From Protea cynaroides (lineage: Eukaryota > Streptophyta > Magnoliopsida > Proteales > Proteaceae): a DNA stretch of 64,000 bases. Made by a program: the position numbers and the translations under genes. The notes beneath the pieces were generated by a model. The model did no database searches. It was given only the letters and a program-made list of their open reading frames with translations, and was not told where the DNA came from. Location: positions 38,311,758 through 38,375,757 of the forward strand of contig CM053266.1 in NCBI GenBank assembly GCA_028583415.1, written 5' to 3'. Positions 1 to 10,225 of the stretch are shown here, piece by piece. Positions within the stretch are counted from its first letter, which is position 1; each line of letters begins with the position of its first letter.

Positions 1-44
1 AACCCCAAACCTATCTTCCTCATTGCTCTTCTGGGTGAGGAATA

Positions 45-600
45 AAGAGCAGAATATATGTGCCTGAACGCTGAAGTACTGCTACGTACAGGGCCTCTAG
101 TACGTCTCCATCTATGCCTTCAGCATTAACAATTTCAAGCGTTGGCACCATGAAATCAAGCACATCATGGACCTCATGCAATTGAAGCTCCAATCTATGC
201 CCAAGGAACAGAACATCCTCTGCAGTTACAGAGTCAGGGTTCTTTTCTTGGGGAACCTCAAGATTATGAATGAGCCTCTCCGGGTGCTTGCAGAGGAAGC
301 CATGGCAGCCACTACCAACAACGCCATGGCCGTGCTCCCCATCTGCATGGCCTATACATCCACCAATGAGATGGTGCATGCCGTCCATGAAATCCTGCTG
401 AGAGAAGAATTAAAAGCACTCAGCAGATCCGATGTGAGCTTGAGGGATTTAGAGAGGCACATGTATATGGCCATGAGCCCTGAACCCTGAGCCTTGACCC
501 TTGGTTTGCACTTCTAGGAACACTCAGCTGAGCAATTTTCTCTTGGGGCAGACTACCTACTGCTACTTGTATTCTGCCACTGTTCTACAATCATAGCTGC
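45..600 (+). pseudogene. cis-prenyltransferase (dehydrodolichyl diphosphate synthase-like) pseudogene fragment
   Basis: Read on the plus strand, the segment resembles the middle and C-terminal parts of plant cis-prenyltransferases, which elongate isoprenoid chains for dolichol or polyprenol synthesis. Recognisable blocks are YAFSINNFKRW (family YAFSIDNFKRR), VRVLFLGNLKIMNEPLR, AMAATTNNAMAVLPICMAYTS, and after a frame change SNFLLGQTTYCYLYS. Stops interrupt the frame near 73 and 97 and again at 488, just after the LERHMYMAMSPEP block. A shift of frame is needed to pick up the RNTQLSNFLL part at about 517-580. No introns are seen within it, so a processed origin is possible. The N-terminal catalytic Asp region (MDGNRR) is not visible and would lie left of the window if present. 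It sits upstream of the kinase exons, perhaps inside a large intron of that gene. Family call is firm; non-functionality is inferred from the disruptions. Confidence 0.8.
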
Positions 601-667
601 TGCAATTCTCTGTTCAGGTTTACCTGTCGGTCATCGTTTTCTAGACCTCTGCGATTGTGATGATTTT

Positions 668-716
668 TATTCTTTGACTCTCTCTCCCCTCCCCCCCCCC
701 CCTCCCTCGCCCCTGC

Positions 717-755
<39 letters not shown>
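668..755. repeat. C-rich tract and (CT)n microsatellite
   Basis: A run of C and CT dinucleotides follows the cis-prenyltransferase pseudogene; the pure CT part runs from about 719 to 753. It encodes a meaningless Ser/Leu-rich frame and is read as simple sequence. Confidence 0.9.
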
Positions 756-756
<1 letters not shown>

Positions 757-1107
757 CACTCGCGCTCGTCAATTCTCGATTCTGTTACTTTCTCTCATCA
801 ATTCTCAGTTTTGTAACTCTCTCCTTCTTCTCTGTTCTTTCGAAAGCTTCCCATATGGTTTGCACGTGTAGCTTACAGAGATAGATGAATCGACTGGAGC
901 AGATCTGTTGGTGTAGGGGCAGGCCTTTCCATGTTGTGATGTTGGAGTCTCTGTTGGAATGCAATCGTGACTGTCTGATTCCAATTTCAAATCAATAACT
1001 AAATCCATGATTCTATGGAAACAACTGTGCAGCAGCTCTGGGTTATGGTTAGAACTTAGAAATAGGCACTCGTTCCACACACAGACTAGTAGAGGTAAAT
1101 AAGCTTG

Positions 1108-1440
1108 GCTAAGAAAGTAGAATTTCTTAGCAAGTTGATAGATAGGAAATTGACAAACAATAAATATTTACATAGGAGAAAAAAATATTTAGAAAAAATA
1201 AAAATAGAAAGAAAATTCTATATAGCATGTCTACAAGAGATCAAATGGAAACGGGAAAATAGAGAATGATTATTTCAAACATAGGTATGGAGGAAAAGGT
1301 AAGAATAGCATAGTACAGTAGTTAAAAAAGATCTAAAAGACAATATATATAACATAGAATAGGCTTTGGAATGATATCAAGTAAAGAAGTCTGAGGAAAA
1401 GAGTTAATTGATATAATCAATTCATTTGGGTTGGAAAAAC
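1108..1440 (+). pseudogene. possible LINE endonuclease remnant
   Basis: A purine-rich stretch reads in one plus frame as a weakly preserved sequence including IACLQEIKWK. This resembles the conserved N-terminal block of plant LINE apurinic endonucleases (consensus like CLQETKW, where the Glu is catalytic). Downstream the frame fills with stops and no reverse transcriptase could be followed. The match is short, so this is a suggestion only. The alternative is unrelated intergenic or intronic AT-rich sequence. Confidence 0.3.
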
Positions 1441-2073
1441 ATGGATGGATTGATCAGTGCAGTGTGGGGAAGGGAAAATTTTCTTCATATGCTATTTTTA
1501 AAGTACTAATGCTGAAACGTTAAGTAGAACAATTAATATTATTTTAGAGAAATTGGTAAGAATACTTTGATGTAAAACACTAATTTCATGTGGAATGAAA
1601 TGGCTATTTGTATTGAAAGAGTAGGAAAAGTGGTCCTTGAAGAATCTGAAGGTAAACAGAAATCATCAAAAGAAAATTTGTGGGGGAATGATAAAGTCCA
1701 TTCAACCATTTGAGTTCTGAGCTCTGGGTAGTTTATGTCGCAAAATATTAGTTGGGATGAAAATTTGGAAAGATATAAAAAAAGGTTAAGGGAGAAGCTA
1801 GGAGAATGTTGAGTCAGGTGTATGATCATATCTTTTGGTGTTTGGGATGGTGAAAAAAGTGTATACGGACTTGTCAGAATGGGGGGGATAGAAAATGTAT
1901 GCCATAAATATATTAAATGCTTGGAGATTAGAGATCTAAGACTGGACTATAATGAAAAGATGGATGAGAAATTTTTGAAATTATCATATGGGTAGCTCAT
2001 AGGGAATGTGGTTTTCAGAAGCAGTAGGCATGCATGAGAGTAAGTGTTTGTTGAATTAAATTATTTAAAGCCA

Positions 2074-2130
2074 GTGAAAAGTAGCATTCATGATATCGTC
2101 AGTGTAAAAGTAGCATTTATGATATCGTCA
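2074..2130. repeat. 28-29 bp tandem duplication
   Basis: The segment with AAAAGTAGCATTCATGATAT is immediately repeated once with a T-for-C change, just upstream of the first recognised kinase exon. It is probably intronic and has no visible function. Confidence 0.85.
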
Positions 2131-2180
2131 AACCAGTGTGATTGCAGGCATTTACTAATTCTTTTTCCTGATTGCTGTAG

Positions 2181-4482
2181 ATATCACTACAATGTAGCAG
2201 ATTCAAGGTTTCATCAACATGTAGAGAAGGGTAATGAGGATGGGTTATATATCAGTTGTGTGGCATCTGCAGCAAATCTTTGGGCCCTCATCATGGATGC
2301 TGGAACAGGTTTCTGTTCTCAGGTTTATGAATTGTCTGCTGTCTTCCTACATAAGGTTGGTTTTCAAATGTGGCAGTTATTGTGATTAGATGTGAGTTGT
2401 GCATATTCATGTTCTGCTGCTGACCACATTAGTTTGAATATGGGGTACTTTCCAGGATTGGATAATGGAACAGTGGGAACAAAATTATTACATCAGTTCA
2501 ATAGCTGGTGCGGCAAATGGGAGCTCATTGGTTGTTATGTCTAAAGGTCTCTACCTGATCCTGAGTTACGAAGTTTTGATTTCTTTCCGTTTGTAAAGAG
2601 CACCTCTGACTATATTGCATGTTCAATATTGTTATAGGACGAGCTTTCTTTATTTTGGAATCTGATGTAGGTCCCTTGGTAGTCTAGCCTTGTAGCTCAT
2701 GTAGCCTTGTGGAAGAAATAGAGGACATGTAGCTAAGGATTAAACGAAAAGAAAGAAAAAAGAGTATACCATAACCATTCACATATTTACCTTCAAATTT
2801 AACAGTGTAGTAACAAAGAGCTGAGTTTGTGCTAGACTCACATGCTCTGTTCACCTTTTCATGTTTTGTTGCTTGATTTATTTCCCTATTGTTATAACTA
2901 ACTAATGCTTTGTCTGCCTATGAAGCATGGAATATTAGACTCCATTTCAGCCATCCTTCATAATTTTGTTGCTTGAGGAATGTTTGGAAATTTATTGGTA
3001 CATCAGGAGATAATGGTTGTTTCTAATTTTAATCATAGTTCTTAAAACCAGACCGAGCATCAACCTTCTCCTGTTTGACTGATTTGAAGGCCAGGTTGTT
3101 TGTTATTAAAAAAGGGGAAATAAGAACCTGTGAGGTGAGAAACTTGATTTATGAAGCAAGTAATCCCTAAAATGTAATTAGAAGACATCTTTTGATCCTC
3201 TGTGCTAGCTGTCAGCGACTCAGCAATGACATTCTTTAACCCCAGTCCTGGCATGTGCTTTGATTGTGGGATCTACTAGGAGGTCACATTGCATGGTCTT
3301 GTGGTCCTGGTTGTACCTTCTGTTAATGTGGTAATTTCTGGTGGTCAAAACTTCAATGAACAGATGAAGTGTGACAAACTGATTGCAGTTTCCGAAAGTT
3401 ATTTCTTTCCCTTAATCTACTTAGCCATCTAGTAAGTTAGGAATGACTTGAAAATTTGGCTTCTGCAAGTGAGATTCTTATTCCTTCAGTGGTTATTAAT
3501 GTTCTGCTATTTGTCTGATCAGATTTGATATGCGTATTATGTTTACGGTAATTTATATCTTTTGAAGGTTTTATGGTCTCTCTCAAGCAATACTGTTGTT
3601 GAAGTTGAAAGGGAATACATGCCCAGACTTATTTCATTTAATCAATGATTCATTTGTCCTAATTGGTCATAGGTTCCATTCTTCATATATTTAAGAACTA
3701 AATGGTTAAGGTATGCAGTCCCTTACATGGTGTCTTCTGTAAATGATATAGGAACACCTTATACCCAACAATCCTACAAAGTGAGTGAGTCTTTCCCTTT
3801 CAAGTGGATTAATAAGAAATGGAAAGAAGGTTTCCATGTCACCTCCATGACTACCGCCGGCAGCCGCTGGGGGGTAGTAATGTCAAGGAATTCTGGTTAT
3901 TCTGACCAGGTATGTTGGCCTTACTAATTCCGTGCTAATTTTATCTTGTGAATTTCTGACTAGGTTCAGGGTTAAATAACTTCTTTGACCTCCCTTCTGC
4001 TATAACTAACTAATTTTGTTGGCTTTGTTGCTGGGCTTCATGTACAAGGTTGTGGAACTTGACTTTTTGTACCCAAGCGAAGGAATACACCGGCGATGGG
4101 AGAGCGGTTACAGGATAACCTCCACTGCTGCCACCCCTGATCAAGCTGCCTTCATATTAAGCATACCAAAACGTAAAGTGATGGATGAAACACAAGAAAC
4201 TCTGCGTACCTCAGCCTTTCCTAGCACCCATGTAAAGGTTAGTATCTGCATATTATATCTCCATCTCTGATACTAAATCATTGGTTCCTCTTCCCAAACT
4301 TATTGATTGAAATGCAGGTGAGAAAGCATGTTTTTCATGAATTTGATATCATGGTAATTTTGCAGTTTTCTCTGCCATTCTGAACACTAATATTTGGCAA
4401 TCTCCTGACATTTTTTTGACAGGAAAAGTGGTCCAAGAATCTTTATATTGCATCGATTTGTTATGGTCGTACAGTTTGTTAA
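2181..4482 (+). CDS. MUT9-like / casein-kinase-I-like kinase, C-terminal exons (5' part not in window)
   Basis: Five exons join in frame with GT/AG borders: 2181-2355, 2456-2546, 3752-3909, 4049-4237 and 4423-4482 (stop TAA). They encode about 223 residues matching the conserved C-terminal region, downstream of the kinase domain, of plant MUT9-like kinases (EL1/HD16, PPK group). Landmarks are RYHYNVADSR, NLWALIMDAGTGF, WIMEQWEQNYYISSIAGA, GTPYTQQSYKVS, VVELDFLYPSEGIHRRW, STAATPDQAAF and the terminal NLYIASICYGRTVC. These nuclear Ser/Thr kinases phosphorylate histone H3 and light and clock regulators. The kinase domain was not found between 1 and 2180. Either the gene starts left of the window with a long intron holding the cis-prenyltransferase remnant, or this is a 5'-truncated copy. 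The undisturbed frame and splice sites favour the first. The first exon starts in phase (AG|A), so an upstream coding exon is required. Confidence 0.85.
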
Positions 4483-5780
4483 TGTCCTGGTGAGGTGTAT
4501 ATTTGGTAATTTGCCAAAGAAATGTAGCAGGTATTGAAATCTTGAAAGTTGAGAGGGCTTGTTCTTGGAATTGGTTTTGCAATCATTCAGGTAGCTTTCC
4601 CAATGTGAATGATAATTCCTGGCTTCTCATACTCCTACGCCTCTGTAAAAATGGGAAAAGAATAAAAAAAAAAAAATGTTATTCCCGAGCATGTGGCCTG
4701 AATCAACTAGAGCCTCTGAAGACAGATTTATTGGGAAAATCTGTTTTATATATACTAATTTGACGATGGAATAGAAGTGATTCGTCGTAAATTTCCAAAG
4801 TGCTAAATTTTTTTTTACAGGAATGCATTCACTGATTAAATTGCGCTTGTTGCGGGTCTAATTTTCTGTTAGCTGTTCTGTCACATTACTCTGAAATTAG
4901 GTGAATTTCATGGTCCATAAAGTGTGGAAGTTCCATTCTTAGTCGCATTTTGCTACTAGTTGATTAATCTTGACCTTTCAACGTGGTATGTTTGCTGCAG
5001 TTATTGACTCCCAGTAGATTGTAAATAACTAAATACCTTGTGAACCAATGCTAGATATTACCTTGTGCCAACTGCATACTTGACCTTTAGAACTCAGGCT
5101 AGCCAATGACTCGTTTCCGTTCAGATTTCATCTGTTATGCAACCCTGCTCACTCTGTCTTGCACCACTATTTCGGATTGTGAGGCTCTCCCCTCCCCACC
5201 CTTTCTATTCTGCGCAGGGTATTTCCATCTGCTTTATCTTCTTGAACTGCCATTGATACACAAATCTCCTGGATCGTGCATATTCTACTTAGTTGAACCC
5301 CCTTGGGATATTTTACCTGCATTTGCCCGTTACGCTTCTCAATCTGCAGTAATGCCTCAGTTGATGGTTCACTTGCGGTAACCATTTGGTCTGGTAACCA
5401 AAAAAAAAAAAAACATTTTTTTAAAAAAATTTTTAATTACAATTTGATGGTTTTGGTGGAATATTTTGAAGATTTTTTAAAAGGTGAATTATTGTTGGCA
5501 CAAGAGTTTGTTATTTTTTTCAAATGTCACAGGACATCTATTCTGCCCACATGGACAGATGATTTGTCAATTCTGGTTGTGGAGTAACACTGACATGGTT
5601 TAGATTGTCTATGTCTCAAATTTCAGATTCTAATTCAATCAAACTCTCTTTGTATTGACATGCATTTCATGTATATTCATGCTTGTGTACAAGTACTCCA
5701 AATTTTTATTTTTTTAGTACTCTAAATATTATTATGTATTCTCCCCACTTGGAGCTTGTCCTAATGGTTTGGAATTTAAA
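4483..5780. other. 3' flank of the kinase gene, no gene seen
   Basis: This AT-rich sequence follows the kinase stop codon and probably begins with its 3' UTR. Several short open frames have no recognisable product. A-rich and T-rich runs lie at about 4665 and 5401-5435. Confidence 0.5.
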
Positions 5781-5782
5781 AA

Positions 5783-5847
5783 AACACTAAAATTGAATAG
5801 ATCAGATTTATCATTTAAAAAACACTAAAATTGAATAGATCAGATTT
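5783..5847. repeat. 38-bp tandem duplication
   Basis: AACACTAAAATTGAATAGAT plus flanking bases occurs twice in a row with a period of 38 bp. The copies are nearly identical, so this is a recent slippage or duplication. Confidence 0.9.
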
Positions 5848-5946
5848 TCTTGCCATTTTTGCAAATGTCACGTTCCCTTATTACATGGATAACTATCCAT
5901 TTTTATAAATAAACATGTGTGTGTGTGTACCTTTTCCTATGGTCCA

Positions 5947-6009
5947 TCTCCTGTTGTTGGAGAGGCTCCAGCAATGATCGTATGATTGCAGCGGTTGGAC
6001 AACAGGAGA
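5947..6009. repeat. short imperfect palindrome
   Basis: TCTCCTGTTGTTGG at the left is mirrored by CAACAGGAGA at the right, giving arms of roughly 14-17 bases around a short loop. The arm sequence recalls the ends of the foldback elements at 23.5, 60.9 and 63.6 kb, so it may be a remnant of that family. No target-site duplication was seen. Confidence 0.5.
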
Positions 6010-6975
6010 CAATCTTTATCCCACGTGTCCACTGTTTTTTCCCCCACTTGGATAAGATGATTTGACTTTCTGATTGGATCGACAGAAACACTACTGCCAT
6101 GGGAAGAGTTTTAGCAACATTATTGTAAAGCCAATTAGGAATTAATTAATCAAATCGATTAGTAATCTGTTTTGGTTTGGCCACTTAATCGATTATTATT
6201 TGGGTTTTTTTTATTTTTAGATTTATATCTAATATATCTTTAACTTATTAAATTGAAACTGGATCGATTTACACCCTTAAACAAGGAAGGATTTCCACAT
6301 AATAGGCATGTAGGAACCGTGCCACCAAAAAAGTAAATTTATAAATTATTGGAAAAAAGGAGAAGTGTGTTATATAAAAGGGTAGAAAAATATGGTTATA
6401 AATTATTGAAGACAGTGTCAATGATAAATCTTATTTTCTTATTGACACTTCCTAATGTGTCAAGTAACTTGACACCCTAGTTTTTTTGCTCATTCAGTAT
6501 GACACTTTTTTTTTGTGAGACAAAATTCTGTCATTTTAAATGTTTATTCCAAAAAAACATACTAGATGATGACAACTTTCAAAAACACAATAATAATATA
6601 ACAATAAAAAGGTGTTATGTTATAAATATACCTATTGAGATATCATATTCAAACAATCCCATAAAAAAAGGGGATATAATAAAATTCATAAGCCAAGTTA
6701 CATGTTTATTACTATCATCCATAATAATAATAAAAGGTATGAATCAACTAGAATTTCACATGTACTTAAATTTGTTTATATAGTTGGTGTTGTTTTCAAA
6801 AATTTTGAGTAACTTTACCTACTTAAGAGTAATCCACGCCAATATCTGAAGAGTCCAGGGTACAATAATTTTATAGAGCTTCTCACCAAAATAAAAATTA
6901 TAGGGCAAAACTTTTTATTTTCCCTTCACCTACATGTTTGTAAAGTTTTTCCAGAACTCTTTAAAAAGTTTTTTT

Positions 6976-7476
6976 GGAAAAATTATACGTATTACCCTAG
7001 ACTATGGACTAATTACACTTATCACACATTAGTTTCTAACAATTACATCCACCCTCATTTAATTAGCGGTGACAACCTAAAAGATTAAAAGATAGTTTTA
7101 TCCTAATAGTTTTAAGCCTAGTTTATAACATTTTCAATTCCAAACCCATATTCAACCTACAACAAATCAAAACCTCTCCAAGTTTGGACTTCCAATATCT
7201 TCGACGACAATATTGAACGTGAAATCTGGTAAAAGAGTGGGTTTTCTTGTTATACGTTTTTGAAATTAAAAGTAATAAGTATATCGTTTTTACTAGCTTA
7301 GTTTGTGTCGTAGTGTCTCCCGCTGATGGCAATGCCATAGGTGGGAGCTTCACTCTATTAGGGTCTTTTCTGTATTCTTTTACTTTTTACCATCTTTAAT
7401 ATATTTGGATCTTTAACAAAAAAAAAAAAAAAGTATAATTAGTCTATAGTCCAAGCATAGTACCTATAATTTTCCC
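6976..7476. mobile_element. short element with ~43-bp terminal inverted repeats (MULE-like)
   Basis: The left end (6976-7018) begins GGAAAAATTATACGTATTAC and the right end, reverse complemented (7476-7433), begins GGGAAAATTATAGGTACTAT. Both continue with a shared GACTATRGACTAATTA block. The TIRs of over 40 bp and GGGAAAATT-type ends suggest a Mutator-like non-autonomous element of about 0.5 kb. The interior holds a 76-codon minus-strand open frame (7123-7353) with no family I recognise; it could be captured sequence. A clear target-site duplication was not found, so the termini are approximate. Confidence 0.65.
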
Positions 7477-7699
7477 AAGGCTCTTTTTTTTCTTTTTTCT
7501 TGTTACCTAACATCATTTGAGCATTCTACCAAACTAAACATCATCTGAGCATATATTTCTTTTTTCTCAAGGGAGATATGCAGATTTCTTATTACCATAA
7601 ACAGATATGCGGATTCCATTATTTTCAAAAATATTTTCACATTCAGAACAAACAATTATGGGAAAAAGATTACTCTCACGCTCACGCGCCCGGGGTGGG

Positions 7700-8460
7700 A
7701 AGTCCATAGTTAGTTAAAGCGGGACGAAAAACAAAAGCGGACGGGTTAAACGGGCAAAACAAAACGATTGACGGTCAAAACATTTCAAACATTTGCGAGC
7801 AACGAAAAAACAAAAACGGTCGGTACGGGTTTTAAACGGATCAGATATAATACGGTACGGTAAAAAAAACGACAATATACTCCCATAAATTGAAGAATTA
7901 CATTAATGAAACATGTAAATCTATTGAAAAATTATACCTAAATCAATAGGAACAGATGACATTTATGAAGTGTTTGGTCATAAAATGATGAGAATTATCA
8001 TCTTCAGTCAAGTAGTTAATTGATATTTTATGTTTGTCCAAGACTTTAAGCATGAATCCATATGAAGAGAAAGAGAGAGAGAGATCAATGGTGGCTTACA
8101 ATATACAATTGTTATGACCCATAACTCACACCCCACCCTAACAAGTAATAAAGTAATGAGTTTATAAACAATTATGAGGAAGTGGCAGCCTTTAATCCCA
8201 CATCGATTACATGTAGAAAGTAATAAGAATATTAAACAATATGAGATTAATCGATTCATTATTTATTAAAGATGCAGGTTAAAATACGTTAAAATACAGA
8301 TACGGTACGGTACGCGTTTTAAACGGGTTTTAAACGGCAAGGTTTGGAGTATGGAGTATTTTAAAATATTTTTGAGATCAATACGATAATACGCGTATTA
8401 AACAGTTGAATACGATACGACAGTACAATACGCGTTTAAAACGAGTTTTAACTAATAGAG
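7700..8460. mobile_element. possible hAT-like non-autonomous element with subterminal repeats
   Basis: Both ends are packed with short motifs such as ACGGTACGG, TTTTAAACGG and ACGCGTTT (7715-7870 and 8285-8450). TTAGTTAAA at the left is mirrored by TTTAACTAA at the right. Subterminal repeats around a short inverted end are typical of hAT elements. The middle (7880-8280) is ordinary AT-rich sequence. No exact 8-bp target duplication could be assigned. Confidence 0.4.
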
Positions 8461-8613
8461 GGTGAAACCACACAGCCGGACACGAATCCACTCTTTTACG
8501 TCAGTACAAGTTATTTTTCATTTTTTATCCCATAAAAAAAAATGAGAGAAGAAAGCGAGAGCATAAGAAACGAGAGGAAGAGGGAAAGGCTGCGAGAGAG
8601 GAATGCCTGAAGA

Positions 8614-10188
8614 ATGCAGGTATACCTCTCTGTGTGCCCCAGCTTCATGGAAAGTAGAATCGTCATCAACGCCAAGGCAAAGGCAAACCTCCTGGTGAGC
8701 GGCGTGGCCCCAGGAGAATGCTTCGTTCCTCGATGGAGGAGCCTTGGTGGTCGACCTCGACCTCCCGTAGTTGCTTTTTCTGCTGCACTCAATGGCCAGC
8801 AGGACCATTACACTCTGCTTGGTGTTCCTGCCACTGCTACTTCTGCCGATATCAAGAAGGCTTACCGTCTTCTCGCTCGAAAGGTTTGTACCCATTTAAA
8901 AATTTTCCTCTCCTTCGCAATTTCCTTCCGTGGATCTCTCAATTGTTAGACTAAAGAAAACAAGTACAGAATTCAATTTAGTCCTTAGGGTTATTATGGG
9001 TTTTGTGAGACAGTAGCTTCCATAGTTTTATTTGCTGCTGATGTTTGTCTAAATTACCACAACTGCTCCCCCTCCCCCACCCCCTCCAACCCCAAAAAGG
9101 GGGGAAAAAAAGATCGATAGAGAGCCTACAAGCAGTTCTAACATTTGATCAATAATCGTTGTCTTGGCATGAAGCTGAACTAGAAATTGGGATTAGTAGA
9201 GTTGCGTTTTGACTTCTTGCTGATGTTTGGAGGCTTTTCCTAAACAATTACTTCTTAACTAGATTATGAAAACTTCGAATATGCACCTTAGAAATATGTC
9301 GCTAAAAATGCTGTGTTATTGAAACGTTATTAAGGTTCCTTACTAATGACATGACTTTATTGTCTCAGATTTTTTTTTTTTTTTTTTTTTGGGGGGGGGA
9401 GGAAGAGTCACCTCAGATAGAGGCATAGAGTAATTTCTGCGTTGCTTGTAGGCTAATCACTGCATACTGAATACTCGCTACTCTGTTCCCTTCTTTCTTT
9501 TGGATGTATATAGTACATATTCAAACACAGCAGGTCACTTACTTATTCATATGTACAGTCGATCATTTACTTTGTCATATGTTCAGTTGATCATTTACTT
9601 AAAGAGGATGAAATTGCTGAAGCATGTTGATAAGTTACTTGTCATAAACTAGTAAGATTAAGAGTTTTGTCGAGAATGGTATCAGTGAAGCTCTATGAGG
9701 AACTTTATGCTATATGTTAGGCTCAGTGTCTGAAACAGCATGCTGTACCTCTTAATTTTGTTTCAGGGTGTAAGCCCCATGCCACGACTACCCTGGTTAT
9801 GAATATATTAACAGAAAACTATGTAAAGCTCAACAAACTTCTGAATTATGTATTTTATTAGTGTATTTTTGAGAGAAAACCTTGAAAAGCCTTGATATAT
9901 TTCTTGAAAATCCTTAAATTTTTTAAAATTTTGCAATAATGGTCAACATAATATATCTAAAACATTTCCTACAGAAATCTGTGATCGTGCACATTGTTTT
10001 TTCTTCATGAACAACTCATTCCTTTGGAAGGAAATGCCTTGAAGATGAATTTGCCAAGCAGGGTATATTTAGATATTGTTTTGTTTTGGGCATTCTTTAC
10101 CTTGTAGCTTTTATTTTCTAACCCCCATTTTTGTATAATTCTAGGGGAAACTGAAATGTCAACTATCTAACAACTCTCTCTCTCTCTC

Positions 10189-10225
<37 letters not shown>

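Noticed and set aside
20..388. 122-codon minus-strand open frame (His/Gly/Glu-rich)
   Set aside because: It is the antisense shadow of the cis-prenyltransferase pseudogene, whose plus-strand reading carries clear family motifs.
8511..8895. Two overlapping minus-strand frames of 93 and 125 codons
   Set aside because: Antisense to exon 1 of the J-domain gene; no independent motif.
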